Assembly (NCBI GenBank): GCA_049662565.1
Contig: JBATBW010000028.1
Span: 1-11,988 of the forward strand
From: JBATBW01 sp049662565
Lineage (GTDB): Bacteria > Bacillota_I > Bacilli_A > Erysipelotrichales > Erysipelotrichaceae
Reading direction: 5' to 3'
DNA length: 11,988 nucleotides
Shown here: positions 5,976-11,988 of the stretch, one piece after another
Numbering within the stretch: the stretch's first letter is position 1
Layout: the number at the start of each line of letters is the position of its first letter
Translations under genes and position numbers: made by a program
Notes under the pieces: model-generated
Told to the model about the DNA's origin: nothing
The model's database searches: none
What the model saw: the letters and a program-made list of their open reading frames with translations, nothing else

Positions 5976-7175
5976 ATGAATAAGTGTAATAAAGATGTGA
6001 TATATGTGAAACTATTTGGCGACTTTAAATTATACCAAAACGAAACCGTTCTCTCCACAAATCAACTTAGTGATAATATTTGTCATTTGATTTCCTATTT
6101 AATATACCATCGTTATGACGCTTTTTCTTTGGATTCACTTATAGAAGCAATAATTGATAAAGATGTATCTAACCCAAAAGCGACTTTAAAAAACCTCGTC
6201 TATCGGTTTAGGAAAATAGCTGAAGATAACAATTTCAAAGATTATCATGATATCATCTTATCGCAAGATGGTGTTTATAAAATAAATAACAATTTATTAT
6301 TTAACATTGACATCGAGAATTTTAATCTACTACATAATCAAATACAAGATGAAACTGATAACACAATTCTTATGCCCTTATTAACCACAGCTTTTAATTA
6401 TTATAAGCAAGATTTTATAAGCATTCTCAAACCGAAAATATGGTCTTTAAGTATCCAACAAAATTATCGTAACGCCTATTTCAATATCGTCTATAAAATA
6501 CTAGATTTTTATTACAAAAATGATGATTATAAAAATCTTTATGACTTTGCCACAAAAGCAATTAAAATTGATGAATACGAAGAAGGAATCCATCAATACA
6601 TCTGTTATTCACTTGCGAAATTAAATGATAAAAACCAAGCAATTAATTATTATAAATATGTTAGCGATCTTTTTTATAATGGACTAGGAAGTAAACTTTC
6701 CAATGAATTTATCAATATGTATCATTCAATCTGCCAAACAGATAAGAATGATAATGTAGAAATTACTAAACTAAGCGAATACCTTCAAGAAACTAAAGAC
6801 GAGATTGAAGGTGCTTACTATTGTGATTTAGAAGTATTCAAACAACTTTATCGCATCAGTTCAAGAACTATTTCTCGAACAGCAAACTCCATTTATATTC
6901 TTGTTTTAACTGTATCCCCATTAATTTCTAAAACTTTAGATAATCAAGTTAAAGAAAAAGCAATGAAAACCCTAAATACTTGCATAAACACTTCCTTAAG
7001 AACAAGTGATGTTTACACTAGAAGCTCGGCAAACCAATTCACTATTATGCTCCATTTAACCAACCATGAAGATACAAAGACAGTAGCCAACAGAATAATT
7101 AAAAAATTCGAAAGCACATATATTTCAAAAAAACTATTTATTGATATTTCCATTAATAAAATCGAACCTATTTAA
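5976..7175 (+). CDS. BTAD/SARP-like transcriptional regulator with degenerate GGDEF-like C-terminus
   Basis: A 399-residue cytoplasmic protein in three parts. Residues about 8-105 resemble an OmpR/SARP winged helix: the opening VKLFGDFKLY, then ATLKNLVYRFRK as likely recognition-helix region, and DGVYKIN as wing. Residues about 110-254 form a bacterial transcriptional activator domain (BTAD) of TPR-like helices, with the typical YKNLYDFATKAIKID and EEGIHQYICYSLAKL pattern. Residues about 280-396 look like a nucleotide-cyclase/GGDEF fold: LRTSDVYTRSSANQFTIML aligns with the usual R..D...R.GGDEF.ilL. The active loop reads SANQF in place of GGDEF, so diguanylate cyclase activity is unlikely. The domain may instead bind a ligand or mediate dimerisation. 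It is transcribed divergently from the pilus operon across a 142-bp gap, which makes that operon and the gene itself the natural targets. It ends at the shared terminator at 7185-7204. Confidence 0.85.
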   Translation: MNKCNKDVIYVKLFGDFKLYQNETVLSTNQLSDNICHLISYLIYHRYDAFSLDSLIEAIIDKDVSNPKATLKNLVYRFRKIAEDNNFKDYHDIILSQDGVYKINNNLLFNIDIENFNLLHNQIQDETDNTILMPLLTTAFNYYKQDFISILKPKIWSLSIQQNYRNAYFNIVYKILDFYYKNDDYKNLYDFATKAIKIDEYEEGIHQYICYSLAKLNDKNQAINYYKYVSDLFYNGLGSKLSNEFINMYHSICQTDKNDNVEITKLSEYLQETKDEIEGAYYCDLEVFKQLYRISSRTISRTANSIYILVLTVSPLISKTLDNQVKEKAMKTLNTCINTSLRTSDVYTRSSANQFTIMLHLTNHEDTKTVANRIIKKFESTYISKKLFIDISINKIEPI

Positions 7176-7184
7176 TCATAATAA

Positions 7185-7204
7185 AAAACCGGTCGCCCGG
7201 TTTT
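7185..7204. terminator. Bidirectional terminator between converging genes
   Basis: AAAACCGG (7185-7192) and CCGGTTTT (7197-7204) form a perfect 8-bp stem around a TCGC loop. On the plus strand it is followed by AGTTTTC after TTTT. On the minus strand the stem is followed by TTATTATG after TTTT. It serves both the BTAD gene and the two-component operon. The last base pairs of the stem include the first two bases of the kinase stop codon triplet (7203-7205). Confidence 0.85.
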
Positions 7205-8216
7205 AGTTTTCTAGTAATATCCTACTATCCTTAGGAAAAGTAATAGATACAATAGTTCCAACATCAAATGTAGAAGATATAGTAATATCCAAATTCATTT
7301 TAGAACATAACTTCTTAAATAAATATAGGCCAATACCAGTGGATTTTGTAACTTGACGCCCATTTTCTCCAGTAAAGCCTTTATTAAATACCCGATCTAT
7401 GTCTTGTTCGTTGATTCCAACGCCATTATCTTCAATATGCAATATTATATTATCTTTACTTTCCGTCGTATAAAAAGATAAAATCAATTCTTCTTTCTTA
7501 TATTTGATAGAATTAGATATAATTTGTGTCAATATAAATGTTAGCCATTTTATATCACAATATACATCTTTATTTAAATCTTCAAACTTAAAATTAGCTT
7601 TCGCAAGAATCAAGCTTTTTGATTCTTTTTTTATTGTCGCTTTTACTAGAGAATCTAAATTACACCTCTTAACAAGATAATCTTTTTCTAAAGCATTGCC
7701 TTTGGCATAATATAATGCTTGTTCCACAAATGAATCAATGCGGCGTAGTTCAATCTCTATATCTTTAGTAATTTCATTTTTATTATTCTCACATAATAGA
7801 CTAATCGTCGCAATTGGAAGTTTTATTTCATGAATCCAAGTCTCAATGTAGTCACCATATTCTTCATTATTATGTTGATATTGGCTAATTTTATCATTCA
7901 TCGATTTAGTTGTTAATCTTAAAATATCTTGAAGAATTTCTTCTTCAACAAATTCCGATTTTTTCATTATTTCACTAATCAAATATTTTTCTTTTAGTTC
8001 ATCTAATTCTAAATAGAGATTTTGATAATATTTGTTTTTTTGATGGTATTCAATAACTACTGATAGTATTAAGATAATCCCGAAAGAAAATAACAATAAA
8101 AGTATTAAACTTTTGTTTATCTTTAATAGGCTCATAACACTACCCATTAGGATAATTATACAAAGTTGTAAACTAATATATATCCATTTACTTCTAACAA
8201 AAGAACCTAATTTCAT
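7203..8216 (-). CDS. BceS/GraS-type intramembrane-sensing histidine kinase
   Basis: A 337-residue membrane sensor kinase. Two membrane spans at about 12-31 and 36-55 are joined by a loop of only a few residues, the layout of intramembrane-sensing kinases that lack an extracellular sensor domain. The H box is WIHEIKLPIA with phosphorylated His129, the exact form typical of BceS/GraS/VirS. The N box is QIISNSIKYK (Asn235), G1 is EDNGVGI (262-268), the F box is FNKGFTG (277-283) and G2 is TGIGLYLF (293-300). Kinases of this group usually detect cell-wall-active peptide antibiotics through an adjacent BceAB-type ABC transporter and then induce it. No such transporter gene is adjacent here. Its ATG overlaps the regulator's stop codon as ATGA, so translation is coupled. 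Confidence 0.93.
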   Translation of the reverse strand: MKLGSFVRSKWIYISLQLCIIILMGSVMSLLKINKSLILLLLFSFGIILILSVVIEYHQKNKYYQNLYLELDELKEKYLISEIMKKSEFVEEEILQDILRLTTKSMNDKISQYQHNNEEYGDYIETWIHEIKLPIATISLLCENNKNEITKDIEIELRRIDSFVEQALYYAKGNALEKDYLVKRCNLDSLVKATIKKESKSLILAKANFKFEDLNKDVYCDIKWLTFILTQIISNSIKYKKEELILSFYTTESKDNIILHIEDNGVGINEQDIDRVFNKGFTGENGRQVTKSTGIGLYLFKKLCSKMNLDITISSTFDVGTIVSITFPKDSRILLEN

Positions 8217-8869
8217 ACCATATAACCTTGACCTCTTTTAGTTACTATAAAATCATTGAGGCCAATTTCCTCTAATTTCTTCCTTAAACGATTGATATTA
8301 ACCGTTAAAGTATTATCGTCCACAAACTCATCCGTTTGCCATAATGCATTCATTAAATCATCACGCGAAACAATTGATCCTTTTTTGCTTAATAAGAGAT
8401 TTAAGATAAACGATTCATTTTTTGTCAGCTCTGTTTCATTATCTTTATAACATATTTTATTTCTTGATGAATAGAATGTTAGACCATTATATTCAATCTT
8501 ATCCGCAACAACTTTTGTTCTTCTTAACAAATTATCAATTCTCGCTAATAATATTTGGGAATTATAGGGTTTAGTCACAAAGTCATCCGCCCCTAAATTC
8601 ATACTCATTAGTTCATCCATATCACTTGCTCTACTAGTCACAACAATCATTGGAATTGATGATTGCTTTCTAATTTCTCGACAAATATAATAACCATCTT
8701 GATAAGGCAAATTGATATCTAGCAGGATTAGGTCACAATCCGCCGATAATAAAACACTTGTCATGTTTTTATAATCATCACTGACCAAAGTTTCATAGCC
8801 ATAGCCATTTAAAAACTCACATAATTGATTACGTAATGCAACATCATCTTCTACGATAAATATTTTCAT
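8213..8869 (-). CDS. OmpR/PhoB-family response regulator (BceR/GraR type)
   Basis: A 218-residue response regulator starting at the ATG at 8869 (MKIFIVEDD). The receiver domain covers about 1-115: acidic pair Asp8/Asp9, phospho-acceptor Asp51 in LILLDINLP, Thr78 in IVVTSRA and Lys100 in FVTKPYN. The C-terminal winged helix covers about 125-218, with ELTKNESFIL, VSRDDLMNALW, DDNTLTVNINRLRKKL and VTKRGQGYMV. A GTG three codons upstream (8878) is in frame but forms part of the Shine-Dalgarno sequence AGAGG, so the ATG is preferred. It shares an operon with the kinase gene and is presumably phosphorylated by it. Its likely targets are cell-envelope or antimicrobial-peptide resistance genes, from knowledge of the family. 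Confidence 0.93.
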   Translation of the reverse strand: MKIFIVEDDVALRNQLCEFLNGYGYETLVSDDYKNMTSVLLSADCDLILLDINLPYQDGYYICREIRKQSSIPMIVVTSRASDMDELMSMNLGADDFVTKPYNSQILLARIDNLLRRTKVVADKIEYNGLTFYSSRNKICYKDNETELTKNESFILNLLLSKKGSIVSRDDLMNALWQTDEFVDDNTLTVNINRLRKKLEEIGLNDFIVTKRGQGYMV

Positions 8870-8877
8870 ATTATTCA

Positions 8878-8882
8878 CCTCT
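8878..8882 (-). promoter_or_regulatory. Ribosome binding site that decides the response-regulator start
   Basis: AGAGG (8882-8878 on the minus strand) is 8 nt from the ATG at 8869. The in-frame GTG at 8878-8876 shares its first base with this element, so it cannot be the real start. Confidence 0.7.
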
Positions 8883-8887
8883 TGTTC

Positions 8888-8916
8888 ATTATATCAATTA
8901 TTCACTTCGATATAAA
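8888..8916 (-). promoter_or_regulatory. Extended -10 promoter of the two-component operon
   Basis: On the minus strand, TTTATA (8916-8911), a 17-nt spacer and a perfect TATAAT (8893-8888) with TG one base upstream form a good promoter. The predicted start falls near 8881, practically at the Shine-Dalgarno sequence, so the leader would be about a dozen nucleotides. It lies just downstream of the terminator of the preceding operon, which supports an independent transcription unit. Confidence 0.55.
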
Positions 8917-8921
8917 TAACA

Positions 8922-8941
8922 AAAGGAGCATAAGCCCCTTT
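8922..8941 (-). terminator. Terminator of the oxidoreductase-hypA-membrane protein operon
   Basis: On the minus strand AAAGGGGC (8941-8934), loop TTAT and GCTCCTTT (8929-8922) form an 8-bp stem with one G-T pair. TTGTTATTTAT follows. It lies 10 nt beyond the stop codon of the membrane protein gene. Confidence 0.75.
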
Positions 8942-8950
8942 ATTCTATTA

Positions 8951-10000
8951 CTAATCAACAACAGCTCGATCTAAAGCTTCTTTATAAGCCTTAGTATCAG
9001 TAAATATTTCACCCTTATATGGATTAGTTTTAGTCTTAATAGCCTTAACAATGATATAAACTAATGCTGCAAAGTTGACTATCAATGCAAGAATACTTAT
9101 GATCGTCATCATTGTCGGATCAGCATTGGCGCTACCCCCAGCCACAATGCCATTTAAAGTGCCATCCGCATACATTTTAGGCAATGTTGCCCATGGGAAT
9201 ATTTTCGTTCCATTAGAGAATGTATTTTGAAATAATGGGAATAATTGAGCAAATAAACACCAAACAAATAATGTGTTTGCCCTATTTTGAATCCATCCCC
9301 CTTTATTCCATACTAAAGCTGCAATTGTTGGTGCCAACAATAATGCCACTCCACAAAACCACGAATGCGTTGGTAAACAATTATATGTATAGGCAAAGTT
9401 CCAAATATCATAAACAATAATATAAACAAAGATCATATCTGGCCAAACCATATCTGTTTTATCTTTACTACGATATACTGCCCACCATCCAGTCATACAG
9501 AAAATATTTAATAATCCCGCAATACCATTAAAGATATTGTGCCATCCACCATATAACCATACATCTTCATTTGATAATGTCCAAGAATACCAACCATTAA
9601 TCGCTGTTTCAAAATCACTTACCACCGCAATTAAAATATTGATTGCGACAATAGCGAAAGGAAAAGCTCTAAACCACTTCTTCTTTCCAACACCCCATTG
9701 GTATTTAATCATCATAAAGCCAATACAACCTGCTAGTGCAGCATACAATTTAGCATAATGGAACCAACCACTCATATATAAATATGTTTGATTTTCTAAA
9801 GCCCAAGGCATTCCCATACTAGCACAAATATATAATACGATAAAGAAAATAGTTGCAAGTGCAGGTAGCACGCCAAAAATAAATATACCACCATTTTTTG
9901 TTCTTCTTGCGATCTCATTTAATAAAATCAAACTAATTAAAACTCCTAACATTGCACCCCATTGATACAATGCCTCATTTCCATAAACATGGAAAAACAT
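8951..10000 (-). CDS. Nine-span tryptophan-rich membrane protein of unknown function (DUF5692-like)
   Basis: A 349-residue integral membrane protein with about nine hydrophobic spans, near residues 13-30, 38-62, 82-100, 113-129, 156-176, 188-206, 214-231, 242-257 and 297-320. It is rich in tryptophan and aromatics (GWYSW at 136-140, GGWHNIFNGIAG at 151-162, WPDMIFVYIIVYDIWNF at 186-202). Several of these lie next to charged or polar residues that could line a substrate site. The C-terminus (about 321-349) is polar and probably cytoplasmic. The pattern matches my recollection of the DUF5692 family, but I cannot verify that here, and I know of no function. The ATG at 10000 has AGGGG 5 nt upstream. 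It follows hypA by 20 nt and precedes the operon terminator. Linkage to hypA and a flavoprotein gene suggests a link to redox or metal metabolism; that is inference. Confidence 0.85.
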   Translation of the reverse strand: MFFHVYGNEALYQWGAMLGVLISLILLNEIARRTKNGGIFIFGVLPALATIFFIVLYICASMGMPWALENQTYLYMSGWFHYAKLYAALAGCIGFMMIKYQWGVGKKKWFRAFPFAIVAINILIAVVSDFETAINGWYSWTLSNEDVWLYGGWHNIFNGIAGLLNIFCMTGWWAVYRSKDKTDMVWPDMIFVYIIVYDIWNFAYTYNCLPTHSWFCGVALLLAPTIAALVWNKGGWIQNRANTLFVWCLFAQLFPLFQNTFSNGTKIFPWATLPKMYADGTLNGIVAGGSANADPTMMTIISILALIVNFAALVYIIVKAIKTKTNPYKGEIFTDTKAYKEALDRAVVD

Positions 10001-10020
10001 TAAGACCCCTTCTTTCTATA

Positions 10021-10365
10021 TTATTCAGCTTCTATTTGTAAAATATAACATTCGTCTCCGGTTTTTAGATAAGTGTTTTCACTTCCACAATTCGGACATT
10101 TTTTCCCATACTCAATCGTGTCATATGTCTTTTGACAATCTTCACAATAAGTAATCGCATCTATATCTTCAATTATCAGCTCTGAGTTAGTAATATATTT
10201 TTCTTTTTTAACAGCCCAATCCCAACAGTCTATTAAATATGATGGTACTATACCACTCACTTTACCAACCCTTAAAACCACACTACCCACATTAGTTAAG
10301 TTGTTTTCCTCTACGGTTTCTAAGACTAAACTAATGACATGTTTTACGATACCTAATTCATGCAT
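10021..10365 (-). CDS. hypA: HypA nickel metallochaperone
   Basis: A 114-residue protein of normal HypA length. It begins MHELGIV, where Met1-His2-Glu3 form the nickel site of the family. It carries a zinc-binding pair of CxxC motifs, Cys74/Cys77 and Cys90/Cys93, with the typical 12-residue spacing. The VGSVVLRVGKVSGIVP segment (26-41) is also characteristic. HypA works with HypB to insert nickel into [NiFe]-hydrogenases and in some bacteria into urease. No other hyp gene and no hydrogenase subunit is in the window. Its ATG lies one base after the stop codon of the oxidoreductase gene, so the two are translationally coupled. The family call is firm; the client enzyme is unknown. Confidence 0.93.
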   Translation of the reverse strand: MHELGIVKHVISLVLETVEENNLTNVGSVVLRVGKVSGIVPSYLIDCWDWAVKKEKYITNSELIIEDIDAITYCEDCQKTYDTIEYGKKCPNCGSENTYLKTGDECYILQIEAE

Positions 10366-10366
10366 C

Positions 10367-11988
10367 TTATTTCTTCTTATTCATCATGATCTTAAATTGA
10401 CGTTTAATCAAATTAGGTAAGATCACCTTCAACTTATCTTCATTTCTAACCATTCTACTAGCATCTGGATTCATTCTTGAAAGTTTAATCGCATCAAATT
10501 CACACTTAGTTGTACAAATACCACAACCAATACATTTATTTGTATCAACGACACTAACTCCACAATTTAAACATCTAGCTGTTTCTTTTTTTACTTGTTC
10601 ACTAGTTAATGAAACACTATTATCTCTAAACGATAATTCAACACTATGTTTATTTAAAGGTTTTTGGCGACTACCATTATCATAACTCTCGATACTAATA
10701 TTATCTTTGTCTAATTCTACATAGTATCTTGCATCACGACCAATAGTTAAGCTCGCATTTTCATGAACATAACGATGTAATGACTCTGCCCCTTGTTTAC
10801 CAGCGGCAATCGCATCAATCGCAAATGAAGGACCTGTATAAACATCACCACCCACAAAAATATCTTCTTGTGTAGTTTGATAAGTAATCGCATCCGCAAT
10901 AGGAGCATTACCTCGTCCAAATTCAATATTTTCGCCTTTTAATAGATCTTTGTAATCTATTGATTGACCAATACTTAAGAATAGATTGTCACATTTAACT
11001 TCTGTTGTATTATTTTCATCATACGTTGGTGCAAATTTACCATTATCATCAAAGACACTTACACATTGTTTTAAAACAACAGCACATACTTTACCATTAT
11101 TAACTTTGATTTCTTTAATACCCCATCCACAATTGATCTTTACACCTTCAGATGTAGCTTCATCTTGTTCTTCCTTAGAAGCTGGCATTTGAGATTGTGA
11201 TTCTAAACAATACATTTGTACATCTTTACTACCACAACGTAATGCCGTTCTCGCAACATCAATCGCAACATTACCACCACCTATTACAACACTATTACCT
11301 TTTACTTTGGTATTTTCATCATCAGTAACCTTATGCAAGAAATCGACTGCGCTTAATACGTTTTTGGCATCTTCATTTTCAATATTAGCTTTTCTACTTC
11401 CTTGACAACCAATAGCTAAATAGAAACCTAAATACCCTTCTTCACGTAATTGTTGAATAGTAATATCTTTACCCACTTCTACATTACACTTAATTTCAAC
11501 ACCAAGTTCCTTAATTACTTCAATTTCCGCATCAATAACTTCTTTTTCTAATTTATAACTAGGAATACCATACCTCAACATACCACCTGGATAAGGATTC
11601 TTTTCAAATATCGTTGGACGATATCCGCTTAAAGCTAAGAAATAGGCACAAGATAAACCGGCAGGCCCACCACCAATAATCGCAATCTTTTGACTAAATT
11701 CACCTCTAGTAGAAGGAATTATTTTCTTAGGAATATAACGTGTCTTTTCATTTAGATCTTGTTCTGAGACAAATCTCTTTACTTCATCAATAGCCACCGC
11801 TTCATCCACAGTTGCTCTTGTGCATGCATCTTCACATTTCCGATTACAAATACGACCACAAATTGCCGGTAACGGATTTTCTTTTTTAATAAGTCCTAAT
11901 GCTTCGGTATACTTCCCTTGAGAAGCTAATTTTAAATAACCTTGAACCGCAATATGGGCAGGACAAGCCGTCTTACAAGGAGCAGTAC
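10367..11988 (-). CDS. GltD/NfnB-like FAD- and NAD(P)-binding iron-sulfur oxidoreductase (5' end beyond window)
   Basis: The open frame continues to the right edge with no stop, so the gene starts outside the window; 539 codons are visible. The GTG at 11809 is not a true start because conserved sequence lies before it. Numbering visible residues from the edge, 1-60 hold the N-terminal Fe-S domain: CKTACPAHI (4-12), LPAICGRIC (39-47) and CEDAC (51-55). The FAD Rossmann motif GGGPAG is at 105-110 and the NAD(P)-binding motif GGGNVAIDVA at 236-245. The second FAD motif FVGGDVYTGPS is at 377-387. The tail carries CLNC (472-475) and a ferredoxin-type CIGCGICTTKC (485-495). This matches NAD(P)H-dependent flavoproteins such as the glutamate synthase small subunit, NfnB and hydrogenase-linked relatives. 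No glutamate synthase large subunit is adjacent; hypA follows by one base. It probably moves electrons between NAD(P)H and a ferredoxin-type partner. Confidence 0.9.
   Translation of the reverse strand, partial: TAPCKTACPAHIAVQGYLKLASQGKYTEALGLIKKENPLPAICGRICNRKCEDACTRATVDEAVAIDEVKRFVSEQDLNEKTRYIPKKIIPSTRGEFSQKIAIIGGGPAGLSCAYFLALSGYRPTIFEKNPYPGGMLRYGIPSYKLEKEVIDAEIEVIKELGVEIKCNVEVGKDITIQQLREEGYLGFYLAIGCQGSRKANIENEDAKNVLSAVDFLHKVTDDENTKVKGNSVVIGGGNVAIDVARTALRCGSKDVQMYCLESQSQMPASKEEQDEATSEGVKINCGWGIKEIKVNNGKVCAVVLKQCVSVFDDNGKFAPTYDENNTTEVKCDNLFLSIGQSIDYKDLLKGENIEFGRGNAPIADAITYQTTQEDIFVGGDVYTGPSFAIDAIAAGKQGAESLHRYVHENASLTIGRDARYYVELDKDNISIESYDNGSRQKPLNKHSVELSFRDNSVSLTSEQVKKETARCLNCGVSVVDTNKCIGCGICTTKCEFDAIKLSRMNPDASRMVRNEDKLKVILPNLIKRQFKIMMNKKK

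Noticed and set aside
8951..10000. Recoded TGA as tryptophan, as in Mycoplasma relatives
   Set aside because: The many tryptophans of this gene are TGG where checked, and TGA serves as the stop codon of the response regulator and of the 156-residue pilus-operon protein.
11807..11809. GTG as the start of the GltD-like oxidoreductase
   Set aside because: The frame stays open to the window edge, and the upstream codons encode the conserved Fe-S domain (CGRIC, CEDAC), so the gene is 5'-truncated by the window and does not begin here.
1..11988. CRISPR arrays, tRNA or rRNA genes, transposases, integrases, attachment sites
   Set aside because: No regularly spaced repeats, no cloverleaf or rRNA-like blocks and no recombinase-type proteins were seen on either strand.

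Overview
The window is AT-rich (roughly 70% A+T by eye) and fully coding-compatible with the standard genetic code: tryptophans are TGG (for example the two adjacent Trp codons in the membrane protein at 8951-10000), and TGA is used as a stop. Strong GGAGG/AGGGG ribosome binding sites, a BceS-type sensor kinase, a lipoprotein with a lipobox and low G+C point to a Firmicute (Bacillota). The style of the pilus genes and of the HypA/oxidoreductase genes suggests an anaerobic gut-type lineage such as Erysipelotrichia or Clostridia, but this placement is inference. Almost everything is on the minus strand; only one real gene (5976-7175) is on the plus strand.

Layout, left to right. (1) 3-548: 5' part of a secreted surface-protein gene (minus strand), cut by the window edge. 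(2) 549-1147: a gene-free stretch of about 600 bases holding a rho-independent terminator (991-1021), a 13-bp perfect inverted repeat (1073-1115) and a heptamer direct repeat (648-665). (3) 1148-5833: a seven-gene minus-strand operon for a compact type IV pilus-like machine. In transcription order it encodes a transglutaminase-fold lipoprotein, a GspF/PilC platform protein, four small single-span pseudopilin-like proteins, and a PilT-type ATPase. Neighbours are separated by 21 nt or less, or overlap. (4) 5834-5975: a divergent promoter region with two good sigma-70-type promoters back to back. (5) 5976-7175: a plus-strand BTAD/SARP-like regulator with a degenerate GGDEF-like C-terminus. (6) 7185-7204: a shared bidirectional terminator. 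(7) 7203-8869: a BceRS/GraRS-type two-component system on the minus strand, with its own extended -10 promoter and no transporter beside it. (8) 8922-8941: a terminator. (9) 8951-11988: a minus-strand operon made of a GltD/NfnB-like iron-sulfur flavoprotein (5' end off the window), HypA, and a nine-span membrane protein of unknown function.

How they may work together (inference). The divergent BTAD regulator is the obvious candidate to control the pilus operon. PilT, the GspF platform and the small pilin-like proteins form a minimal pilus/pseudopilus motor. The window holds no extension ATPase (PilB), no prepilin peptidase (PilD), no PilM/N/O and no evident major pilin. The transglutaminase lipoprotein would sit on the outer face of the membrane, where it could act on pilus subunits or wall protein. 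The right-hand operon pairs an NAD(P)H/FAD/Fe-S electron-transfer protein with a nickel chaperone, which hints at hydrogenase or other nickel-enzyme metabolism encoded elsewhere.
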